Positions 1 through 5,229 of a stretch of 9,092 nucleotides of DNA are shown piece by piece. The position numbers were made by a program, and so were the translations under genes. Position 1 is the stretch's first letter. Each line of letters opens with the position of its first letter. The notes under the pieces are model-generated. The model did not search any database and was not told where the DNA came from. It saw only the letters and a list, made by a program, of their open reading frames with translations. The DNA is from an uncultured Eubacteriales bacterium (GTDB lineage: Bacteria > Bacillota > Clostridia > Peptostreptococcales > Anaerovoracaceae): contig UQMQ01000096.1 of the NCBI GenBank assembly GCA_900542245.1, positions 1 to 9,092 on the forward strand, read 5' to 3'.

Positions 1-62
1 GCGGCTGCGCTTTGAGAATTCCCAAAATAGCTGTGATTTCTCTTGTTTCCGCATCATTCTAT

Positions 63-91
63 TTTACAAAAATATTGCACGAAGCTATCGT
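63..91 (+). promoter_or_regulatory. possible sigma-A promoter for the chromate transporter pair
   Basis: A TTTACA box at 63-68 (5 of 6 to TTGACA) and a TATCGT box at 86-91 (4 of 6 to TATAAT) are separated by 17 bases. The -10 match is weak, and the upstream gene is outside the window, so transcription could also come from further upstream. Confidence 0.3.
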
Positions 92-105
92 AGAAAGGAG
101 ACAAG

Positions 106-119
106 GACTCGAAAGAGTC
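106..119 (+). other. GAAA-tetraloop hairpin between Shine-Dalgarno and start codon
   Basis: GACTC (106-110) and GAGTC (115-119) pair perfectly around the loop GAAA, a GNRA-type tetraloop. The Shine-Dalgarno AAGGAG is at 95-100 and the ATG at 129. Folding would reduce the effective 28-base spacing to about 14. The role is inference. Confidence 0.4.
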
Positions 120-128
120 GAAGCATAT

Positions 129-677
129 ATGCTGAAAGAACTATTTGACATTTATTTTACTTCACTGAAGGTTGGCGCCATGACCTTCGGCGGGGGCTAT
201 GCCATGCTTCCGATTTTGCAGAAAGAAGTGGTTGAAAAAAAGGCTTGGAACACAGAAGAAGAAATTTTGGACTACTACGCGCTGGCGCAATGCCTGCCGG
301 GCATCATCATGGTAAATACCCTTGGATTCGTCGGACAGAAGCGGAAAGGTACCATTGGTGCAATCGTTAGCGGATTGGGTGCAATCACGCCGCCGCTGAT
401 TATCATTACGATCATTGCAGCGCTTTTGACCGCTTTCGCGGATGTCGCTGCGGTTCAGAACGCATTTGCGGGCATTCGCGTATGCGTTTGCGTACTGATT
501 TTTAATTCGATTCTGAAGCTTTGGAAAAGCTCTATGGTAGATAAAAAATGCCTGGCGATTTTCCTGCTTGTTGCAGTAGGGTCGTATTTTATAGATATAA
601 GCCCGATTCTTTTTGTGGTTGGTTCCGGTATTTTAGGAATACTCATTCAGATTGCAGGAAGGAGGAAGGCAAAATGA
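129..677 (+). CDS. chromate transporter family protein, first half-size subunit
   Basis: This 182-residue membrane protein belongs to the CHR (chromate ion transporter) family. Short Firmicutes members occur as adjacent pairs thought to form one two-subunit permease. The N-terminal signature is visible as FGGGYAMLP at residues 20-28, followed by E33 and W40. The second family segment is AQCLPG at residues 53-58, but with Ile where the family usually has PGP. Hydrophobic stretches lie near residues 75-103, 113-131, 141-155 and 158-176. The start is the ATG at 129, because the family alignment begins at MLKELFDIYF and the frame upstream encodes no family sequence. Its only good Shine-Dalgarno (95-100) is 28 bases away, with a small hairpin between. 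The stop overlaps the next start (ATGA, 674-677), so the pair is probably translationally coupled. Substrate is uncertain: chromate is the family name, and no metal-resistance context is visible. Confidence 0.88.
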   Translation: MLKELFDIYFTSLKVGAMTFGGGYAMLPILQKEVVEKKAWNTEEEILDYYALAQCLPGIIMVNTLGFVGQKRKGTIGAIVSGLGAITPPLIIITIIAALLTAFADVAAVQNAFAGIRVCVCVLIFNSILKLWKSSMVDKKCLAIFLLVAVGSYFIDISPILFVVGSGILGILIQIAGRRKAK

Positions 678-1258
678 TATTACTTCGCCTGTTTTTTGAA
701 TTCTTCAAAATTGGATTGTTTTCTGTTGGCGGCGGAATGGCGACTTTACCATTCTTATATGATATGGCAGATAAGACCGGTTGGTTTGATTACGCACAGA
801 TCGCAGATATGCTTGCGGTTTCTGAATCCACGCCGGGTCCGATCGGAATCAACATGGCTACTTATGTCGGCTATACAACTGCAGGCATTCCGGGCGCGCT
901 GGTAGCGAGTGTTGGGATTATCGTTCCCGGCATTGCGCTGGTTTTGCTCATCACTGCGATCTTAGATAAATTTCGCAATAATATCTATGTGGAAGGCGCG
1001 TTTTACGGATTACGACCTGCTTCTGTGGGGTTGATTACAGCAGCCGGCGTCTTGGTTGTAAAAATATCCCTCTTAAACGTAGACTTATTTCATCAGACAA
1101 ATGCCGTAGCCGATTTGTTTCAGTGGAAGGCTGTCGCCCTTGCGGCGCTGCTGTTGGTGCTGACGCGGTATATAAAGAAGACAAAGGGACTTCACCCGGT
1201 ATATTTTATTGTTTTCTCCGCGGTCATCGGCATCCTTTTTGGATTTGCTGGCGTATAG
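674..1258 (+). CDS. chromate transporter family protein, second half-size subunit
   Basis: This 194-residue membrane protein is the partner of the preceding gene and belongs to the same CHR family. The signature VGGGMATLPFL is at residues 18-28, and STPGPIGINMATYVG at 52-66 keeps the canonical PGP motif that the first subunit lacks. Hydrophobic segments lie around residues 72-97, 115-132, 151-165 and 176-193. The ATG at 674 is chosen because AAGGAGG at 659-665 sits 8 bases upstream and because the family sequence begins at this Met; the open frame to the left is only overlap with the previous gene. The two proteins share motifs but are clearly diverged, as expected of a split pair with opposite membrane orientation. 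A strong terminator follows 9 bases after the stop, so the pair ends a transcription unit. Chromate as the physiological substrate is not demonstrated. Confidence 0.9.
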   Translation: MILLRLFFEFFKIGLFSVGGGMATLPFLYDMADKTGWFDYAQIADMLAVSESTPGPIGINMATYVGYTTAGIPGALVASVGIIVPGIALVLLITAILDKFRNNIYVEGAFYGLRPASVGLITAAGVLVVKISLLNVDLFHQTNAVADLFQWKAVALAALLLVLTRYIKKTKGLHPVYFIVFSAVIGILFGFAGV

Positions 1259-1267
1259 TGTGAATGA

Positions 1268-1321
1268 TAAATCCGACTTTTATTTGAGGAAAACTCAGAC
1301 AGAAGCCGGATTTACTTTTGT
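1268..1321 (+). terminator. long-stem intrinsic terminator after the chromate transporter pair
   Basis: Bases 1268-1288 pair with 1294-1314 around the five-base loop GAAAA. There are two A-C mismatches (1276/1306 and 1282/1300) and two G-U pairs. The outer AAATCCG/CGGATTT (1269-1275/1307-1313) and the inner TGAG/CTCA are perfect. CTTTTGT follows at 1315-1321. The stem is long and the T tract is short. Confidence 0.75.
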
Positions 1322-1366
1322 ATAGAAGGAATTATATGGAAAGAAATGAAAAAATACTTTTTCCCA

Positions 1367-1395
1367 TTGAAATTTTTGGACAGGGGTATTATACT
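1367..1395 (+). promoter_or_regulatory. sigma-A type promoter for the Xer-like recombinase gene
   Basis: TTGAAA at 1367-1372 and TATACT at 1390-1395 are spaced by 17 bases, with a predicted start near 1402. A start there puts the in-frame ATG at 1408 almost at the 5' end of the RNA, which supports the later ATG at 1444 as the translation start. Confidence 0.7.
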
Positions 1396-1443
1396 TGAAT
1401 AGCTTAGATGCAAAGGAGAAAAGGAAAAGAAGGGAAACCGAGG

Positions 1444-2322
1444 ATGATTTTGGAAACATATGCCGCGTATTTAACAACTGAAAAGAAAATGACAGAAAAT
1501 ACAAGGCAGGCATATCTGCGTGACCTGAAGCATTTTACAACCTTTGCGGCAGCCAGGGGCATCACAGATCCGGCGGACGTCAGCAGTACGGATGTGCTGG
1601 CTTATCTGATGGAGCTCAAGACCGGCGGACGTTCCAAGTCGACGGTCAACCGCAAGCTGGCATCGCTAAGGACCTATTATCAATATCTGCTGCGCATCCA
1701 TGCAATCGCGGAAAACCCGACGGAAGCGATCAAATCACCGCGTGTCGAGAAAAAAGAGATTCAATATCTGATGCCGGAGGAGATCGAGCAGCTTTTGGAG
1801 CTGCCGGACGATACGACCAAGGGCAAGCGTGACCGCGCGATTCTGGAGCTGTTGTACGCGACAGGTATTCGCGCCAGCGAGCTGATTGAAATGCAGCTGG
1901 ATGACATTAACGTACGCATGGGTTTCGTCAAATGCGCCGGAACGCATGGCAGCGCGCGCATCATTCCCATCGGCAGACCCTGCAGACGGGCGATGGATAC
2001 CTACATAGCCGAAGTCAGAGCGTTGTTGTTAAAAGGGCAGGAGAGCGAAATGCTGTTCCTGAATTATGCTGGTAAGCCGTTTACCAGACAGGGCCTTTGG
2101 AAGATCCTGAAGGAATACGGTGAGACAGCGGGCTTCGACATTCCGTTGACCCCGCAGGCCATCCGCAATTCTTTTGCGGTGCACATGCTGCAGAACGGTG
2201 CAGATGTCAAGTCGCTGCAAGAGCTCATGGGGCATGAGGATATTTCGGCAACACAGGCGTACCTGGCGGTGGTCAAAAATCGGATCAAAGACGTTTACGA
2301 CAAAACGCATCCGCGCGCATAA
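1444..2322 (+). CDS. XerC/XerD-type tyrosine recombinase with altered active site
   Basis: This 292-residue protein has the full length of XerC/XerD, the recombinases that resolve chromosome dimers at dif. The N-terminal SAM-like core-binding domain covers about residues 1-87, and the catalytic domain about 105-285. It ends in HPRA, as XerD proteins do. Visible catalytic positions are R143 (in ATGIRASEL), R241, H264 (in LMGHEDIS) and the nucleophile Y273. Two expected residues are changed. The beta-hairpin Lys (the GKG of XerD) is Thr at 167 in GTHGSAR, and the His of the HxLRH box is Gln at 238, with Asn242 in place of the next His. It may therefore be a slow, partner-dependent or non-cutting Xer paralogue. 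The start at 1444 follows GAAGGG by 9 bases; an ATG at 1408 would add 12 residues rich in Arg and Lys. No partner recombinase or dif site was recognised. Confidence 0.85.
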   Translation: MILETYAAYLTTEKKMTENTRQAYLRDLKHFTTFAAARGITDPADVSSTDVLAYLMELKTGGRSKSTVNRKLASLRTYYQYLLRIHAIAENPTEAIKSPRVEKKEIQYLMPEEIEQLLELPDDTTKGKRDRAILELLYATGIRASELIEMQLDDINVRMGFVKCAGTHGSARIIPIGRPCRRAMDTYIAEVRALLLKGQESEMLFLNYAGKPFTRQGLWKILKEYGETAGFDIPLTPQAIRNSFAVHMLQNGADVKSLQELMGHEDISATQAYLAVVKNRIKDVYDKTHPRA

Positions 2323-2330
2323 ATCAATAC

Positions 2331-2423
2331 AGCTGTTTGCATTTTCGGAGAAGCGGTTCATGTAAACAGTTTCTGAGGAATGAACCCGCGGGCTGAGCAA
2401 AGAGCGGCTTGTCCTGCGGTTCA
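2331..2423 (+). promoter_or_regulatory. leader region with mutually exclusive stems
   Basis: Stem A pairs 2331-2342 with 2360-2371 (CTGTTTGCAT against ATGTAAACAG at its core, including G-U pairs). Stem B pairs GCGGTTCAT (2353-2361) with ATGAACCCGC (2380-2389), with one C bulged. Stem C pairs the same TGAACCCGC (2381-2389) with a second copy of GCGGTTCA at 2416-2423. A and B share bases 2360-2361, and B and C share the CCC arm, so they cannot form together. I could not match this to TPP, FMN, preQ1, THF or cobalamin riboswitches. No T tract follows. It may only be the 3' untranslated end of the recombinase gene. Confidence 0.35.
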
Positions 2424-2437
2424 GAATATATTATTAT
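2409..2437 (+). promoter_or_regulatory. possible promoter for the ECF S-component gene
   Basis: TTGTCC at 2409-2414 (4 of 6) and TATTAT at 2432-2437 (5 of 6) are 17 bases apart. The predicted start, near 2444, would begin the transcript just before the hairpin at 2447-2471. Confidence 0.4.
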
Positions 2438-2446
2438 TACAAAAGC

Positions 2447-2471
2447 GTTGCACCCGCACAGGCGGGGCAAC
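2447..2471 (+). promoter_or_regulatory. strong hairpin just upstream of the S-component ribosome binding site
   Basis: GTTGC/GCAAC (2447-2451/2467-2471) and CCCGC/GCGGG (2453-2457/2462-2466) stack with a single bulged A2452 and the loop ACAG, giving ten G+C-rich pairs. The Shine-Dalgarno AAGGAG (2479-2484) follows 7 bases later and stays unpaired. The hairpin may stabilise the 5' end of the message or bind a regulator. Confidence 0.5.
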
Positions 2472-2492
2472 AGCGGAAAAGGAGTTTTTGAA

Positions 2493-3107
2493 ATGGAAAA
2501 AAATCTTAGCTCACGCACGCAGCAGATGGTACAATTGGCGATACTTGTTGCAATCATGTTGATCTTCGCGTACACGCCACTCGGCTATTTGAAAGTCGGC
2601 GCTATCGAAATCACCTTCATGGTGCTTCCGGTCGCGATTGGTGCGATTCTTTTGGGACCGGTATGCGGAGCGATTCTCGGCGGACTCTTCGGACTGACCA
2701 GCTTCATTCAATGCTTTGGAGCTTCGCCGTTCGGTGCGCTGCTTCTGAGCTTGAATCCGATCACCACATTTATCACCTGTATGGTACCGCGTATCTTATG
2801 CGGCTGGCTTTCCGGCTTGATTTTTCAGGCATTGCATAAGAAAGAAAATATGAAAACCGCGTCCTATTTTATCGCTTCACTTGCAACGGCGTTGTTGAAT
2901 ACGATCTTCTTTATTCTCTGCATTGTGATTTTCTTCTGGTTTGATGGAACGTTCCTGTCTACCATGAACAGCTGGGCACTGCCGACCGACGGCTTGTGGG
3001 TATTTTTTGTAGCATTTGTCGGCGTAAACGGTCTGGTGGAAGCCATCGTAAACTGCCTTGCAGCGGGAACGGTCTCCAAAATCGTATCTAAAGCCATTCG
3101 GCTGTAA
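2493..3107 (+). CDS. ECF transporter S component (substrate-binding membrane protein)
   Basis: This 204-residue, very hydrophobic protein fits the six-helix S components of energy-coupling factor vitamin transporters (the family of RibU- and PanT-like proteins). It would capture a small cofactor or vitamin at the membrane and work with a shared EcfA-EcfA'-EcfT module encoded elsewhere. Likely membrane segments are residues 13-30, 40-54, 57-73, 85-111, 124-149 and 168-192. The first helix carries the AxxxA pattern (AILVA, 16-20) typical of S-component contact with EcfT. The segment TFMVLPVAIGAILLGP followed by a Gly-rich GGLFGLTSF is a family hallmark. Start choice: the ATG at 2493 has AAGGAG 8 bases upstream. 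Pantothenate, riboflavin or folate are all possible; neighbouring genes do not decide, although two THF enzymes lie downstream. No clear terminator follows. Confidence 0.82.
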   Translation: MEKNLSSRTQQMVQLAILVAIMLIFAYTPLGYLKVGAIEITFMVLPVAIGAILLGPVCGAILGGLFGLTSFIQCFGASPFGALLLSLNPITTFITCMVPRILCGWLSGLIFQALHKKENMKTASYFIASLATALLNTIFFILCIVIFFWFDGTFLSTMNSWALPTDGLWVFFVAFVGVNGLVEAIVNCLAAGTVSKIVSKAIRL

Positions 3108-3154
3108 AAACGGATAGCAAATTAGAACATTTTATGAATTTGAGCAAAAAAAGC

Positions 3155-3183
3155 TTGCATGGAAAAGCAAGATGTGCTAAACT
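3155..3183 (+). promoter_or_regulatory. extended -10 promoter for rplS
   Basis: TTGCAT at 3155-3160 lies 17 bases from TAAACT at 3178-3183, which is preceded by a TG at 3175-3176 (extended -10). The start would be near 3190, giving a leader of about 90 bases. An inverted pair CTTGC/GCAAG (3154-3158/3167-3171) overlaps the -35 box. Confidence 0.65.
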
Positions 3184-3189
3184 ATAACA

Positions 3190-3274
3190 GTTACTACGGG
3201 CGGTCCTCTGGACAACTCTCGCGCCGCGGCAGGATACCGCGACGGAGCCACGAACGTCTTGGAGGGAAGGAGGA
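3190..3274 (+). promoter_or_regulatory. structured 5' leader of rplS, candidate L19 autoregulatory element
   Basis: The leader holds a GTCC-TCT-GGAC hairpin (3203-3213) and a CGCGG/CCGCG stem (3225-3229/3237-3241) with a seven-base loop. TCCTC at 3204-3208 can also pair with GAGGA at 3270-3274, covering the second Shine-Dalgarno, so an on/off switch is possible. L19 leaders that sense free L19 are known in Firmicutes. Membership of that family is inferred from position and folding, not from a model match. Confidence 0.5.
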
Positions 3275-3280
3275 ATGAAC

Positions 3281-3622
3281 ATGGATTTAATGAAATCAAT
3301 TACTCAGGAATACGAAAAAACTGAAATCCCTGCTTTTGGTGTGGGTGACACTGTCAAGGTTCACATCAAAATTAAAGAAGGAAACAGAGAAAGAATTCAG
3401 GTGTTTGAAGGCTTTGTTCTGAAAAGACAAAACGGCGGCATCAGCGAAACTTTCACAGTCAGAAAGCTTTCTTCCGGCATCGGTGTGGAAAAGACTTTCC
3501 CACTGCACTCACCGAAGATCGAAAAGATCGAAGTCGTAAGAAGAGGCGCGGTAAGAAGAGCGAAACTGAACTACATGCGTGAAAGAACAGGTAAGGCTGC
3601 AAAAATTAAAACGAAAGAATAG
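3281..3622 (+). CDS. rplS: 50S ribosomal protein L19
   Basis: L19 sits at the interface of the 30S and 50S subunits and helps form an intersubunit bridge. The 113-residue product shows the family core: GDTVKVHIKI, then EGNRERIQVFEGFVL, GGISETFTVRKLSSGIGVE, TFPLHSPKIEKIEVVRRG and RRAKLNYMRERTGKAA. The length is normal for the family. The best start is the ATG at 3281, with AAGGAGG (3267-3273) seven bases upstream. The in-frame ATG at 3275 is only one base from that site, but GGAGGG at 3261-3266 is at the right distance for it, so both may be used; the difference is two residues. Nine of ten Arg codons are AGA, unlike the CGC/CGT-rich neighbours, consistent with very high expression. It has its own promoter, leader and terminator. 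The usual upstream genes rimM and trmD are absent here. Confidence 0.97.
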   Translation: MDLMKSITQEYEKTEIPAFGVGDTVKVHIKIKEGNRERIQVFEGFVLKRQNGGISETFTVRKLSSGIGVEKTFPLHSPKIEKIEVVRRGAVRRAKLNYMRERTGKAAKIKTKE

Positions 3623-3629
3623 TTTTGGA

Positions 3630-3656
3630 GGGGAATCTTTGCGATTCCCTTTTTTT
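3630..3656 (+). terminator. intrinsic terminator after rplS
   Basis: GGGAATC (3631-3637) and GATTCCC (3643-3649) pair perfectly around TTTGC and are followed directly by seven T residues (3650-3656). It sits 9 bases after the rplS stop. Confidence 0.93.
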
Positions 3657-3685
3657 ATCTTAGAGCCATGAAGGGGGAGAAAAGC

Positions 3686-4528
3686 ATGATGGAACATATC
3701 AACTGGTATCCGGGGCATATGAAAAAGACCAGAGAGCTGATCGCGGAGAATCTGAAAATGGTCGATATCGTGATAGAAGTGATCGATGCCCGTATTCCCG
3801 TTTCCAGCAGGAATCCAATCATAGATGAGCTTGTCAAAAGCAAAAGACGTCTGATCATTCTCAACAAAAGCGATCTTTCCGATCCAAAGGCAAATGAGGC
3901 ATGGGCAGAGACCTTCAAAAAACAAGGCAATTTGGTCCTGACCATGAACTGTATGACCGGAATCGGTGTGGGTCAGCTTTACAAGCTGCTCAGCCGTCTG
4001 CAGGACGAAAAAAACGAAGGACAGCTCCGCAAAAAATCCCTGCGCATGATGATCGTCGGTGTGCCGAATGTCGGCAAGTCCTCCCTCATCAACCGTATGA
4101 CCGGGAAAAAGAGCGCCAAGACCGGAGATCGCCCCGGTGTTACCAAGGGCAAGCAGTGGCTGGGGCTGGAAAACGGGATGCAGCTTTTAGATACCCCGGG
4201 TATTTTGTGGCCGAAATTTGAAGATCCGCAGGTGGGCTTAAATCTAGCCTTTTGCGGCTCCATCAAGGATGAAATACTGGACACCGCGAGTCTGGCGCTC
4301 GAACTGATCAAGGTACTGCAGCGAGACTATCCGCAGCTGCTCAGGGAACGCTATAAGCTGGATGAACTGGACGGGGATGCACTGGTGAACATGGAGGCCA
4401 TCGCTGCCAAACGGGGGTTCATCCTGCCGGGTAAGCGTATCGACTATGAGCGCTGTGCTCGTACCGTTCTGGACGAGTTCCGCGGCGGCAAGATCGGCAA
4501 TATCACATTGGAAAAGGTGCAGGCATGA
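3686..4528 (+). CDS. rbgA: ribosome biogenesis GTPase RbgA (YlqF)
   Basis: RbgA is a circularly permuted GTPase needed for late maturation of the 50S subunit in Firmicutes. The 280 residues match the family length (282 in Bacillus subtilis). The G motifs appear in permuted order: G4 NKSD at 60-63, G5-like region near 88-92, G1 GVPNVGKSS at 125-133, G2-region Thr153 in GVTKG and G3 DTPG at 169-172, followed by ILWPKFED. The N-terminal WYPGHM holds H11, equivalent to the catalytic histidine near the start of RbgA. The C-terminal part (about 195-280) is the helical rRNA-binding domain. Two adjacent ATGs (3686 and 3689) follow the Shine-Dalgarno GGGGGAG (3673-3679) at 6 and 9 bases; the ATG at 3668 lies upstream of it and is unlikely. 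It follows the rplS terminator by 29 bases without an obvious promoter and overlaps rnhB. Confidence 0.96.
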   Translation: MMEHINWYPGHMKKTRELIAENLKMVDIVIEVIDARIPVSSRNPIIDELVKSKRRLIILNKSDLSDPKANEAWAETFKKQGNLVLTMNCMTGIGVGQLYKLLSRLQDEKNEGQLRKKSLRMMIVGVPNVGKSSLINRMTGKKSAKTGDRPGVTKGKQWLGLENGMQLLDTPGILWPKFEDPQVGLNLAFCGSIKDEILDTASLALELIKVLQRDYPQLLRERYKLDELDGDALVNMEAIAAKRGFILPGKRIDYERCARTVLDEFRGGKIGNITLEKVQA

Positions 4529-5187
4529 CAAAGCAGGAGAGAGAGCAGTTTCTCAGAGAAAAGCTGCAGACTATGCAGATCTATGAGCGGGACCTGCGCG
4601 CGGCAGGCAAGCGCTATATCGCAGGTGTCGATGAGGTCGGACGCGGTCCGCTGGCAGGTCCGGTCGTGGCGGCTTGCGTGATTCTGCCAGAAGATTTTGA
4701 CGTTCTGGGTGTGGATGATTCCAAAAAGCTCTCTGAAAAGAAGCGGGAGCAGCTTTATGAAGCGATTCTGTCCGAGGCGCTTGCCTGTGGTATCGGCATG
4801 CAGGATAACGCAAGCATTGACGAAATCAATATTTTGGAAGCTACCAAAGAGGCCATGCGATGTGCTATCCTAGAAGCAGAGCAGGCTTTGCGTGCAAAGA
4901 CGGGCTGCGGTATCGACCATATTCTCATCGATGCGCTGACCCTGCGCGAAGTTGCGATTCCACAGACCGGTATTGTCAAAGGCGATGGCGCGAGCCTTTC
5001 CATTGCGGCAGCCTCCATTCTTGCCAAGGTAACCAGAGACCGGATGATGATCGAGTACGACAGCATCTATCCTGGCTATGCCTTCGCGAAGAACAAGGGC
5101 TACGGCACCAAGGCGCATTATGAGGGACTGCAGGCACAGGGGATGACCCCGATTCATAGAAGAAGTTTTTTGAAAAATTTAAAATAA
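4525..5187 (+). CDS. rnhB: ribonuclease HII
   Basis: RNase HII cleaves the RNA strand of RNA-DNA hybrids and starts removal of single ribonucleotides misinserted in DNA. The 220-residue protein has the family core: GVDEVGRGPLAGPVVAACVILP at residues 34-55 with catalytic D36 and E37, DSKKLS at 65-70, D136 in ILIDAL, KGDG at 152-155, AAASILAKVTRD at 161-172 and YPGY with NKGYGTKAH at 182-198. D36, E37 and D136 are probably metal ligands, with a further acidic residue (D154 by position) completing the set. The N-terminal extension of about 30 residues before the core is common in Firmicutes RNase HII. The start codon overlaps the rbgA stop (ATGA at 4525-4528), with AAAAGG 7 bases upstream, so the two are coupled. 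The rbgA-rnhB order is widely conserved in Firmicutes. Confidence 0.97.
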   Translation: MTKQEREQFLREKLQTMQIYERDLRAAGKRYIAGVDEVGRGPLAGPVVAACVILPEDFDVLGVDDSKKLSEKKREQLYEAILSEALACGIGMQDNASIDEINILEATKEAMRCAILEAEQALRAKTGCGIDHILIDALTLREVAIPQTGIVKGDGASLSIAAASILAKVTRDRMMIEYDSIYPGYAFAKNKGYGTKAHYEGLQAQGMTPIHRRSFLKNLK

Positions 5188-5229
5188 AAAGAATCAGTTG
5201 CCACCATGAGAAGAGAATAGGAGTAAAAA

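Noticed and set aside
1..15. Possible C-terminal tail of an upstream plus-strand gene (Ala-Ala-Ala-Leu then TGA).
   Set aside because: Only four codons are visible, which is too little to call a gene.
1408..1443. Upstream ATG at 1408 as start of the recombinase.
   Set aside because: It would sit about six bases from the predicted transcript start with no ribosome site ahead, and adds a non-family Arg/Lys-rich dozen residues.
2385..2425. TPP-like text (GGCTGAGCAAAGA) that recalls the CTGAGA of THI elements.
   Set aside because: The remaining conserved TPP blocks (the ACCTGATC and GGATAATACC-type parts) are not present.
3118..3142. CAAATT/AATTTG inverted repeat after the S-component gene as a terminator.
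   Set aside because: Six A+T pairs with a 13-base loop and no T run do not make a credible terminator.
5206..5220. Five-codon mini open frame (MRRE and stop) just before the fhs ribosome site, as a possible upstream regulatory peptide.
   Set aside because: No Shine-Dalgarno precedes it, and a frame this short is expected by chance.
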